A model generated the notes under the pieces. It saw only the letters and a program-made list of their open reading frames with translations. It searched no databases and was not told where the DNA came from. A stretch of 13,666 nt of DNA, from positions 1-13,666 of the forward strand of contig WLME01000017.1 in assembly GCA_009700365.1 (NCBI GenBank), given 5' to 3'. This DNA comes from Actinomycetota bacterium (GTDB lineage: Bacteria; Actinomycetota; Actinomycetes; Nanopelagicales; Nanopelagicaceae). Shown here one piece after another: positions 7,666 to 13,666 of this stretch (its first letter is position 1; each line of letters opens with the position of its first letter). Position numbers and translations under genes: made by a program.

Positions 7666-8202
7666 ATGAAGAAAACAGCTCTCATACTCTCGGCAATCCT
7701 TTTACTTTCTGGCTGCAGTAACGGTGGAACTTCAAAAGCGCAGCAGAGTTTTATTGCGGGCAGTGGAGCTGTAACTCAGATAAAGCAATCCGACCGCATC
7801 AGCGCACCCAGTATTTCTGGAGTCACATTAAATGGCAGTCAATTCTCTTTTGTGACTGGAAAAGTTGCTGTAGTAAACGTCTGGGCATCATGGTGTTCGC
7901 CATGTCGAGCAGAAGAACCAACCTTGTCGGCGCTTGCACGTAAGTATTCTGAGGTGCAATTTATTGGAATCCTCACACGAGATAACCCTGTCAATGCTGA
8001 AGCTTTTGCGCGTAAACGTAAGACTCCTTACCCAACGCTGATCGATGATTCAATTTTAATTGGCTTTAGAAAATCGCTTCCGGCAAATGCGATTCCGAGC
8101 ACCGTGATCATCGACCGTCAAGGCAGAGTTGCCGCGCGAATTTCAGGTTCAGTTACTGTCGCATCGCTCAGCAAGCTCATTGAAGATGTGAGCGCCGAAT
8201 GA
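7666..8202 (+). CDS. resA: ResA-like thioredoxin-family lipoprotein for cytochrome c maturation
   Basis: This 178-residue membrane-anchored thiol-disulfide oxidoreductase has a lipoprotein signal sequence ending in the lipobox LLSGC, with lipidated C17. The mature part has a thioredoxin fold with WCSPC (C77 and C80) and the cis-proline loop AIPST (P144). It works on the outer face of the cytoplasmic membrane. It receives electrons from CcdA and reduces the disulfide of apocytochrome c CXXCH motifs so that haem can be attached. It follows the histidine phosphatase by 1 bp, and its last codon and stop overlap the ccdA ATG (ATGA). M. tuberculosis Rv0526 has the same place in its cluster. The symbol is given by role and context; the protein could also be named CcsX/TlpA-like. 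Confidence 0.9.
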   Translation: MKKTALILSAILLLSGCSNGGTSKAQQSFIAGSGAVTQIKQSDRISAPSISGVTLNGSQFSFVTGKVAVVNVWASWCSPCRAEEPTLSALARKYSEVQFIGILTRDNPVNAEAFARKRKTPYPTLIDDSILIGFRKSLPANAIPSTVIIDRQGRVAARISGSVTVASLSKLIEDVSAE

Positions 8203-8924
8203 CAGATTTTGTTGTCAACCATATTCTCGACGGCTTTCTTCTTACGGCATTTCCGATCGCTGTATTCGCGGGCTTAATCTCATTCTTATCTCCATGTGTC
8301 TTGCCTCTAGTTCCCGGTTATCTATCTTTTGCTGCGGGCTTTTCACAGGCACGAGGAAAAATACTCTTAGGCTCAACTCTATTCGTTGCAGGTTTTAGCG
8401 CGCTCTTTATTTCTTATGGCGCGCTCTTCGGAGAACTCGGTGCACGGGTCTCAACAAACGAAGAGATCATTACTCGCGTATTGGGTGTTCTCACGATAGT
8501 GATGGGCTTCTTATTCCTCGGAGCGTTTCCACTTATGCCAACAATCAAACCTCGCATCTCCACAACGGGTGGACTCATTGGTGCACCAATTTTAGGATTT
8601 CTCTTTGGTGTCGGTTGGACTCCATGTATAGGCCCCGCACTTGCGAGCGTTGAGGCACTCGCATTTCAAGAATCAAGTGCTACCCGTGGAGCGATACTTT
8701 CCTTCGGATACTGTCTTGGACTTGGACTCCCATTTATCGCTACAGGACTCTTTCTGGATAAATCTAAAACTCTTCGTAAATCACTCACCAAAAGCGGTTC
8801 CAAAATCTCAAAAATTGGTGGAGTGCTTCTTATAGTTATTGGCATCCTGCAGCTCACGGGTTTATGGACAACACTTATGATTGATATTCGTTCGCTAATT
8901 TCAAATTTTGCGCCGGTGATCTGA
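8199..8924 (+). CDS. ccdA: CcdA, transmembrane electron carrier for cytochrome c biogenesis
   Basis: This 241-residue polytopic membrane protein is of the CcdA/DsbD-beta type, with about six membrane segments (near 14-34, 55-75, 92-112, 126-150, 165-185 and 205-224). The two redox cysteines sit in the diagnostic motifs FLSPCVLPLVPG (C33) and GWTPCIGP (C143). It takes electrons from cytoplasmic thioredoxin and passes them across the membrane to the ResA-like lipoprotein encoded just upstream. The start ATG overlaps the upstream stop by 4 bp, and its own TGA shares one base with the resB ATG (TGATG), so the genes are translationally coupled. Length and motifs are complete. Confidence 0.95.
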   Translation: MTDFVVNHILDGFLLTAFPIAVFAGLISFLSPCVLPLVPGYLSFAAGFSQARGKILLGSTLFVAGFSALFISYGALFGELGARVSTNEEIITRVLGVLTIVMGFLFLGAFPLMPTIKPRISTTGGLIGAPILGFLFGVGWTPCIGPALASVEALAFQESSATRGAILSFGYCLGLGLPFIATGLFLDKSKTLRKSLTKSGSKISKIGGVLLIVIGILQLTGLWTTLMIDIRSLISNFAPVI

Positions 8925-10390
8925 TGAGTAACCAAGTCGAGATTCCAGAACTAGGCTTTATAGGCCTTTTGCGATATGCCTGGCGCCAATTAACAAGCAT
9001 GCGCACTGCACTCATTCTCTTGATGATGATGGGATTTGGGGCAATTCCGGGTTCATTAATCCCGCAGCGAATTACAAACCCAATTGCAGTAAGAGATTTC
9101 ATCACCGCCAATCCACACTTAGCACAGTGGTATGAGCGCCTCTCACTTTTTGATGTCTATGGATCACCTTGGTTTAGTGCTATCTATATCTTGCTCTTTA
9201 TCTCTTTGATCGGCTGTGTTTTGCCGCGTAGCTTCGAACATTACAAGGCTATGCGTGCGCAACCACCAGCAACTCCCAAAAACCTTTCAAGACTTGAAGA
9301 ACACCAAACTTTTAGTGGCGATGACCAAGCGCTCGAAAAGGCGCGAAAATGGTTTAAAGCTAACCGATTCCGTATCAGAGAAGAGCACGACTCTATCTCC
9401 GCTGAAAAAGGTTTTCTAAGAGAGACAGGAAATCTCTTATTTCACCTTTCATTAATTCTTGTCTTAGTTGGAATCAGTTTCGGCTCACTCTTTGGGATGA
9501 AGGGTGAAGCGATTGTTAATGTCGGTGAACGATTTATTAACCTTCCAACTTCATACGACACCCTTACATTTGGCAAATTAACCAGTGAAAATTCTCTCTC
9601 CCCTTTTGAAATCAAGGTTGATAAATTCGTTGCTCAATATGATCCCAAGACAAATGCCCCGAAGGATTACACAGCGTGGGTCACCGTCACAGATAATGGC
9701 AAAACTAGTAAGGAAATCATTAAGGTAAATAAGCCGCTTACCTTTGGTAATACGCGCGTCTATCTTCAAGCCAATGGATATAGCCCAGTAGTTACAGTTC
9801 GCGATTCAGAAGGAAATGTCGCACTTCAAGGGCCGGTTCCATTCTTGCCGCAAGATGGAAATCTCCGTTCTATTGGTGCAATCAAAGTTCCTGATGCGCA
9901 ACCGCAAGTTGGTTTTGTTGGCTCATTTATGCCAACTAATTCAAGAACCCCTGCCCAAGGTGCTATCTCAATTTTTCCCGAACTACTCGATCCAAAACTT
10001 TTATTCTCCATCTGGAAAGGTGATTTAGGTTTGGATTCTGGCATTCCACAATCTGTCTATCGACTTGATACAGCAAAACTGACAAAGGTTGGTTTGGGCT
10101 CAATCAAACCCGGAGAAACATTTACATATCCTGAGGGCTCCATCACATTAGAGAACGTTGTTCCATGGATCAATTTGCAAGTAGTTGAAGATCCCGGAAA
10201 GAAGTATGCGCTTATCGGAGGTATTCTTGCCGTACTTGGTCTCTTATCTTCACTCTATGGTCGTCGACGTCGAATCTGGATTCGTGTGACGACACATGGT
10301 GTCGAAGTTGCTGGACTTGCAAAAAATGGAGCACCAGGACTTAAAACAGAGATTCAGAATTTTGTGACAGCGATTAAGGGAGAAAATTAA
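8924..10390 (+). CDS. resB: ResB (Ccs1), System II cytochrome c synthetase subunit
   Basis: This 488-residue membrane protein has the ResB layout. There are three N-terminal membrane helices (about 28-46 with GAIPGSLIPQR, 82-100, 170-190), a large extracytoplasmic domain (about 192-425) and a final helix (about 428-446) followed by a basic cytoplasmic stretch GRRRR. H174 in GNLLFHLSL is the likely haem-contacting transmembrane histidine. With CcsB it forms the complex that exports haem and joins it to apocytochrome c outside the membrane. It has a GGTGAT Shine-Dalgarno-like site just upstream, and its start and stop each share one base with the neighbouring gene. It corresponds to Rv0528 in the M. 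tuberculosis cluster. Confidence 0.95.
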   Translation: MSNQVEIPELGFIGLLRYAWRQLTSMRTALILLMMMGFGAIPGSLIPQRITNPIAVRDFITANPHLAQWYERLSLFDVYGSPWFSAIYILLFISLIGCVLPRSFEHYKAMRAQPPATPKNLSRLEEHQTFSGDDQALEKARKWFKANRFRIREEHDSISAEKGFLRETGNLLFHLSLILVLVGISFGSLFGMKGEAIVNVGERFINLPTSYDTLTFGKLTSENSLSPFEIKVDKFVAQYDPKTNAPKDYTAWVTVTDNGKTSKEIIKVNKPLTFGNTRVYLQANGYSPVVTVRDSEGNVALQGPVPFLPQDGNLRSIGAIKVPDAQPQVGFVGSFMPTNSRTPAQGAISIFPELLDPKLLFSIWKGDLGLDSGIPQSVYRLDTAKLTKVGLGSIKPGETFTYPEGSITLENVVPWINLQVVEDPGKKYALIGGILAVLGLLSSLYGRRRRIWIRVTTHGVEVAGLAKNGAPGLKTEIQNFVTAIKGEN

Positions 10391-11304
10391 TGCAGACAAC
10401 CTGGGCGTACACATCAAATTATTTTGTGTACTCAGCTATGGCTCTCTTTACTATCTCTTTTATTGCACATGCATTTGAAACTGCATTTGCCGTTCGCGCC
10501 CCAGAGGCTGCTGATTCCACGCAGGGCAATCTTCTTGTAAAAACTTTAGACTTTAAACGCACCGAAAAAACTGCGCGCATTGCAACTGCAATGATGATTC
10601 TCGGCTTCTTACTTTTGCTTGCCGGAGTAATTTCCCGAGGGATTTCTGCCCATCACGTACCTTGGGGAAATATGTACGAGTTCTCTATCACCGGTGCACT
10701 TGCATTCACTGGTGCATACCTGGCAGCACTTCGCAAATATGATCTTCGCTGGCTTGGGGTCTTCGTCTCATTCTCAGTTTTACTCACTTTAGGAACAGCT
10801 ATCACTCTTCTCTATCGCAATAGTGCTCCACTTGTTCCTGCACTCAAATCAACCTGGCTTGTAATTCACGTTACCGCTGCAATTATTTCAGGGGGAGTCT
10901 TTCTTCTTGCAAATGTTGTGGCTGCCTCGTATCTCTATCTCGAGCGAGTAGAAAGTCGTGGCCCACGACCAACATGGTTGCAGCGAGTTCCATCACTTGA
11001 TGTACTTGATCAACTTTCCTATCGCCTTGTTGCATTTGTATTTCCGCTATGGACCTTCGCTGTTATAGCGGGCGCAATCTGGGCAGAGAGCGCATGGGGA
11101 CGTTATTGGGGTTGGGATCCAAAAGAGACTTGGGCATTTATTACCTGGGTTGCTTACGCTGCTTATCTTCACGCGCGTGTAACTGTTGGTTGGCGCGGAC
11201 GTCGCGCAGCTTGGCTCTGTATCTTTGCCGGCTCTACATTCTTATTTAATTATGTTTATGTAAATGTATGGGGTACCGGAAAACACACATATTCAGGTCT
11301 GTAA
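10390..11304 (+). CDS. ccsB: CcsB (CcsA-type) haem-handling cytochrome c synthetase subunit
   Basis: This 304-residue polytopic protein has the tryptophan-rich WWD haem-binding motif WGWDPKETW at 240-248. The flanking histidines of the family are visible: H160 in STWLVIHV (P-His1) and H299 near the C-terminus in GKHTYSGL (P-His2). There are about eight membrane segments. It carries haem across the membrane and, with ResB, ligates it to reduced CXXCH cysteines. It is the last gene of the operon. A strong site GGGAG lies 7 nt before its ATG, which shares a base with the resB stop (TAATG). It ends 1 bp from the end of the convergent PLDc_N gene. Naming (CcsA or CcsB) differs between genomes; Rv0529 is the M. 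tuberculosis counterpart. Confidence 0.95.
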   Translation: MQTTWAYTSNYFVYSAMALFTISFIAHAFETAFAVRAPEAADSTQGNLLVKTLDFKRTEKTARIATAMMILGFLLLLAGVISRGISAHHVPWGNMYEFSITGALAFTGAYLAALRKYDLRWLGVFVSFSVLLTLGTAITLLYRNSAPLVPALKSTWLVIHVTAAIISGGVFLLANVVAASYLYLERVESRGPRPTWLQRVPSLDVLDQLSYRLVAFVFPLWTFAVIAGAIWAESAWGRYWGWDPKETWAFITWVAYAAYLHARVTVGWRGRRAAWLCIFAGSTFLFNYVYVNVWGTGKHTYSGL

Positions 11305-11305
11305 T

Positions 11306-11569
11306 TTAGATACTGCGCAGAAAATCCGGATCATCATCCGGTGGCAAGATGCGTTTCTTTGGCTTCTTAACCCCACCAATGTTCTTTGTGGTGCGACCTA
11401 TAAATAGAAAAGCAAGGGCTCCAAGTATTCCGGTGAAGAAGATGATGAGCAGCCAAGCCCACTTTGGAAGTTTTTTGATTTCATAATCTTCTCGACGAGC
11501 ACAATCAATAAATGAGTAAAGAACTAAGGCAAGTGAGACGAGAAGTAAGAGACCTTCCAACTTAATCAT
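11306..11569 (-). CDS. Small PLDc_N-domain membrane protein
   Basis: This 87-residue protein has two membrane helices (about 5-20 and 38-57) and the PLDc_N signature: a short loop with SFIDCARR, then LPKWAWLLII and a helix ending GALAFLFIGR. The tail is basic, then acidic (KKPKKR, PPDDDPDF), and probably cytoplasmic. The family is named from the N-terminus of cardiolipin synthases but occurs widely as stand-alone proteins of unknown function in actinobacteria; no phospholipase HKD motif is present here. It follows menA by 17 bp but also has its own near-consensus -10 box (TAGAAT) 6 nt before the ATG. It lies tail-to-tail with ccsB. Confidence 0.8.
   Translation of the reverse strand: MIKLEGLLLLVSLALVLYSFIDCARREDYEIKKLPKWAWLLIIFFTGILGALAFLFIGRTTKNIGGVKKPKKRILPPDDDPDFLRSI
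11326..11341. terminator. Possible weak hairpin terminator at the PLDc_N / ccsB convergence
   Basis: CCGGAT-CATC-ATCCGG makes a 6-bp stem with a 4-nt loop inside the last codons of the PLDc_N gene. Read on the minus strand it is followed by ATTTTC, a short T run, so it could end menE-menA-PLDc_N transcripts. On the plus strand no T run follows. Codon repeats (Asp/Pro) may explain it instead. Confidence 0.25.
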
Positions 11570-11575
11570 GGATAG

Positions 11576-11581
11576 ATTCTA
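11576..11581 (-). promoter_or_regulatory. -10 box of leaderless promoter for the PLDc_N gene
   Basis: Minus-strand TAGAAT, one base off TATAAT, ends 6 nt before the ATG at 11569 and lies in the 17-bp gap after menA. It is the best -10 match noted in the window, so the small gene probably has its own leaderless transcript besides read-through from menE-menA. Confidence 0.55.
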
Positions 11582-11586
11582 GGGCT

Positions 11587-12432
11587 TTACAGTGCAAGGC
11601 CCAAAGCGAATGTGAGGGCAAAGAGCAGTTGAAGTTGACCAGTTTTGGCAAGCAACGGGATCAAATCTCTTCCGACCGCTCCTGAAAGAACCGCTCGCGA
11701 TATTTTTACAGCGAGCGGAAGTGTTATCACAGTAATAAGCGCCCACGGTTTTAGCGTTAATGCGGCAAAGAGGTAGGCACTCGTAAGTAAAACCACTAAA
11801 AAGAGCCGCGAGTTTCTATCGCCTAAACGAACAGCCAGAGTCTTTTTGCCGACCTCTACATCTTGTGCGCGATCGCGAATGTTATTGATGGCAAGGAGAG
11901 CGCATGCAAGTGCGCCCATTGGTACCGATGCTGCACATGCAAGCCATGTGATAGTCAACGTCTGAACATAATATGTACCAACCGTTGCAACTACTCCAAA
12001 GAATATAAATACAGAAACTTCACCAAGGCCTTTATATCCGTAAGGATTTGCACCACCTGTATATCCCCATGCTGCGGCAATTGAAGTGATGCCGATCAGA
12101 ATCACCCACCATGAAGAAAGTGAAGCAAGAACTAATCCCGCGATAGATGCTGCTCCAAATGATAGGAAGGCGGCATTCTTAACCGCTTGCGCAGTTGCTA
12201 ATCCAGATGCTGTGAGTCGAGTGGGACCAATGCGATTGTCATCTGTTCCTCGAATGCCATCCGAGTAGTCATTTGAATAATTGACACCTACTTGAAGTGC
12301 CAAGCTCACAAAGAGGGCAAGTGCGGCTTGAAGTGGTCGCCATTGCGATCCGGCTGCAACGGTGGCAACAAGAACCGGAGCAATTGCTGCGGGAAGGGTT
12401 CTTGGTCGTGAACCCTGTATCCAGATATTAAT
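11587..12432 (-). CDS. menA: MenA, 1,4-dihydroxy-2-naphthoate polyprenyltransferase (probable ATT start)
   Basis: This UbiA-superfamily membrane prenyltransferase transfers a polyprenyl chain to 1,4-dihydroxy-2-naphthoate, making demethylmenaquinone. It has the MenA N-terminus WIQGSRPRTLPAAIAPV, the first Asp-rich motif NDYSDGIRGTDD (54-65) and the second motif NNIRDRAQD (about 183-191), with around eight hydrophobic segments. Start choice: I place it at an ATT codon (12432), giving 281 residues. An exact GGAGG lies 6 nt upstream, the codon overlaps the menE stop (ATTAA), and the protein then begins six residues before GSRPRTLP, as in typical MenA. The nearest standard in-frame starts are TTG at 12450 and 12474, inside menE and without a well-placed ribosome site; the added residues do not look like MenA. 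The gene lies in operon with menE. Confidence 0.93.
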   Translation of the reverse strand: MNIWIQGSRPRTLPAAIAPVLVATVAAGSQWRPLQAALALFVSLALQVGVNYSNDYSDGIRGTDDNRIGPTRLTASGLATAQAVKNAAFLSFGAASIAGLVLASLSSWWVILIGITSIAAAWGYTGGANPYGYKGLGEVSVFIFFGVVATVGTYYVQTLTITWLACAASVPMGALACALLAINNIRDRAQDVEVGKKTLAVRLGDRNSRLFLVVLLTSAYLFAALTLKPWALITVITLPLAVKISRAVLSGAVGRDLIPLLAKTGQLQLLFALTFALGLAL

Positions 12433-13522
12433 GTGTCGCCTCCGTAGCAAGTTCTGAAAGTTTTCCTCGATCAACTTTACCGATTCCTAGAAGTGGGAGA
12501 TCGTGAAGATAAAGAAATCCCTTGACTGATCCCGCTGGGCCAAATTTTTCAGTTAAATGTGCGCGGACATCATTTTCACTAGGCGCACCTTCTCCTGCGA
12601 GTGCAACGTGAAGTGAGTGCCCCCATTGCGCATCTTTGACTGCAAATGCGGCAAGTAAAGTGTGAGGAAAATTAGCCTGAAGCGAACGTTCTACTTCGCT
12701 GAGAGAGATGTTTTCACCACCAGAAATAATTACATCGTCATTTCTTCCGTGGACAATAAGTCGATTATTTTCGATGTGTCCACGATCAGATGACGTGAAC
12801 CATCCATCTACAAAAGATGCTTCCCAAAGTTTTGGATCTCCAAGATAAGTTTGAGCAAGCATCGGAGCTTTTATTGCAATCAATTGTTCAGAATCAATTG
12901 CAACTTCAACACCTTGGAGCGGAGTTCCGTCATATATACAACCACCGCATGTTTCAGTCATTCCATATGTTGTGATGACATTGATGCCTGCAGATTTAGC
13001 TTGCATATGGAGTTCGGACGTTAGTTCTGCGCCACCTACGAGGACTGCTTTAGCTTCCTGCAAATGCTTCAATAGCGCCGATTCTCCATTGAGAGCCTTA
13101 AATAATTGCGTTGGAACTATTGCTGTGAAATCTGCACGCGGATAGTGATCTCTCACTCCTCGCAGATCGATTGGTTCAGTTCCAAGTTCAAGTGCGCGCA
13201 CAAGTACATTAATTCCGGCAATGTGAGTCAAAGGGAGTAAGAGTGACCAAGAATTACCAAATTCTGCACTGAGATATTTATTTGAAGCTCTCGCGGAAGA
13301 AAGAATTGCAGAGGAGCTAAGGCCAACCTCTTTTGAAATACCAGAACTTCCGGTTGTTGATACTACGAGGCTGACTCCGGCAGGCGCATGAGTGCTAGCT
13401 ACTTTTCCAAAGGCCAGCGCAGGGCCATCTGATGCCAAGGCCTTCGCGATACGAGCCATCAATTCGCTGACTGTCCATTCGGGATTAGCCGAGCGAAGTT
13501 CTCGTTGTGCGTTCTGCTCCAT
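12428..13522 (-). CDS. menE: MenE, o-succinylbenzoate-CoA ligase
   Basis: This 364-residue acyl-CoA synthetase of the ANL superfamily is of the short form seen in actinobacteria (M. tuberculosis MenE is of similar size). The motifs are the phosphate-binding loop STTGSSGISK (55-64), YGMTET (186-191), the ribose-binding aspartate D246 in SSDRG, the hinge GRNDDVIISGGENI (259-272) and the catalytic lysine K349 in GIGKVDR. It activates o-succinylbenzoate with ATP and CoA for ring closure by MenB. The family assignment is clear; the substrate follows from menA directly downstream and a likely menB divergently upstream. Its stop overlaps the menA ATT start. A TAGCCT -10 box 9 nt before the ATG suggests a nearly leaderless mRNA. 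Confidence 0.93.
   Translation of the reverse strand: MEQNAQRELRSANPEWTVSELMARIAKALASDGPALAFGKVASTHAPAGVSLVVSTTGSSGISKEVGLSSSAILSSARASNKYLSAEFGNSWSLLLPLTHIAGINVLVRALELGTEPIDLRGVRDHYPRADFTAIVPTQLFKALNGESALLKHLQEAKAVLVGGAELTSELHMQAKSAGINVITTYGMTETCGGCIYDGTPLQGVEVAIDSEQLIAIKAPMLAQTYLGDPKLWEASFVDGWFTSSDRGHIENNRLIVHGRNDDVIISGGENISLSEVERSLQANFPHTLLAAFAVKDAQWGHSLHVALAGEGAPSENDVRAHLTEKFGPAGSVKGFLYLHDLPLLGIGKVDRGKLSELATEATH
12439..12443 (-). promoter_or_regulatory. Shine-Dalgarno site that decides the menA start
   Basis: Minus-strand GGAGG lies 6 nt (CGACAC) before the ATT codon at 12432-12430, inside the last codons of menE. It is one of the clearest ribosome binding sites in the window. It points to initiation at ATT rather than at the upstream TTG codons. 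Confidence 0.6.
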
Positions 13523-13530
13523 TGCCCGCG

Positions 13531-13536
13531 TAGGCT
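13531..13536 (+). promoter_or_regulatory. Putative -10 box of the menB promoter
   Basis: Plus-strand TAGGCT would place transcription near 13543 and give a leader of about 20 nt holding the GGAGG ribosome site at 13555-13559. It shares five of six positions with the menE -10 box on the other strand. Confidence 0.33.
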
Positions 13537-13537
13537 A
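13532..13537 (-). promoter_or_regulatory. Putative -10 box of the menE-menA promoter
   Basis: Minus-strand TAGCCT ends 9 nt before the menE ATG at 13522, so the transcript would start at or just before the start codon. It overlaps the opposing plus-strand box TAGGCT by five bases. Confidence 0.42.
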
Positions 13538-13554
13538 TCGCTCGTAGACCAAAT

Positions 13555-13559
13555 GGAGG
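13555..13559 (+). promoter_or_regulatory. Shine-Dalgarno site of menB
   Basis: GGAGG lies 4 nt before the GTG at 13564 and supports this GTG as the start. The ATG at 13553 is out of frame. Confidence 0.6.
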
Positions 13560-13563
13560 AATC

Positions 13564-13666
13564 GTGAGCAAGCCTATTAAGCGTGATTTTGGTGACCGTT
13601 CTATCCCAGCATGGGCGACAGGTCGCGGTGGTGAATCATTTACAGATATCACCTATGAAGTTGCAG
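13564..13666 (+). CDS. menB: Probable MenB, 1,4-dihydroxy-2-naphthoyl-CoA synthase (5' fragment)
   Basis: A GTG start preceded by GGAGG opens a frame of 34 codons that runs off the right edge. The visible part has the N-terminal extension and the segment FTDITYEVA, which is the typical beginning of the crotonase fold in MenB proteins (F-x-DI-x-Y). No catalytic residue is in view. MenB closes the second ring of the naphthoquinone from o-succinylbenzoyl-CoA, the product of the divergently encoded MenE, and this context is the main support for the name. Another crotonase-family enzyme cannot be excluded from such a short piece. Confidence 0.7.
   Translation, partial: MSKPIKRDFGDRSIPAWATGRGGESFTDITYEVA

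Noticed and set aside
12433..12474. TTG at 12474 or 12450 as start of menA
   Set aside because: These codons lie inside menE, lack a well-spaced Shine-Dalgarno site, and the extra residues (rich in Glu, Asn, Arg) do not resemble MenA N-termini; kept as the fallback if ATT initiation is disproved.
1..13666. Mobile element, prophage, defence island, CRISPR, tRNA or rRNA in the window
   Set aside because: No transposase, integrase, inverted or direct repeat pair, repeat array or cloverleaf was seen; gene content is housekeeping and base composition looks even.

Overview
The window looks like a piece of a small, gene-dense actinobacterial chromosome with moderate GC (mid-40s percent by eye). The gene orders are classical actinobacterial ones: an XPB helicase near a large helicase-associated protein; phosphatase - ResA-like - CcdA - ResB - CcsB; and menA/menE/menB. 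Mycobacterium tuberculosis has comparable groups around Rv0861c-Rv0862c, Rv0525-Rv0529 and the men genes. Moderate GC, gaps of 0-50 bp and many start codons placed 6-9 nt after a TANNNT -10 box (leaderless mRNAs) would suit a streamlined freshwater actinobacterium of the acI/Nanopelagicales type. That placement is an inference, not a proof.

Layout. 1-980 (minus): 3'-truncated gene for a secreted metzincin-like zinc protease. 1016-1261 (plus): glutaredoxin-like protein, whose 3' end overlaps the XPB gene by 38 bp. 6992-1224 (minus): probable operon of HAD-IB phosphatase, 743-aa helicase-associated protein, M20 peptidase and XPB helicase; the last three are joined by 4-bp ATGA overlaps. 7044-11304 (plus): histidine phosphatase, ResA-like thioredoxin lipoprotein, CcdA, ResB and CcsB, a complete System II (Ccs) cytochrome c maturation operon with 0-4 bp junctions. 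13522-11306 (minus): menE, menA and a small PLDc_N membrane protein. 13564-13666 (plus): the 5' end of a probable menB, divergent from menE.

How the genes work together. CcdA passes electrons across the membrane to the ResA-like lipoprotein, which keeps apocytochrome CXXCH thiols reduced, while ResB-CcsB moves haem out and attaches it. MenE, MenB and MenA carry out late menaquinone synthesis (OSB activation, ring closure, prenylation), so the right half of the window supplies both the quinone pool and the cytochromes of the respiratory chain. The left half is about DNA repair/helicase and hydrolase functions.

No RNA genes, insertion sequences, CRISPR arrays, phage genes or long non-coding stretches were seen; the largest gap between genes is about 50 bp. 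The window is mostly ordinary core genome. The most interesting points are a probable ATT start codon for menA, face-to-face overlapping -10 boxes between menE and menB, a WYL-like C-terminal tail on the XPB-linked protein, and an M20 peptidase gene translationally coupled between the two helicase-linked genes.
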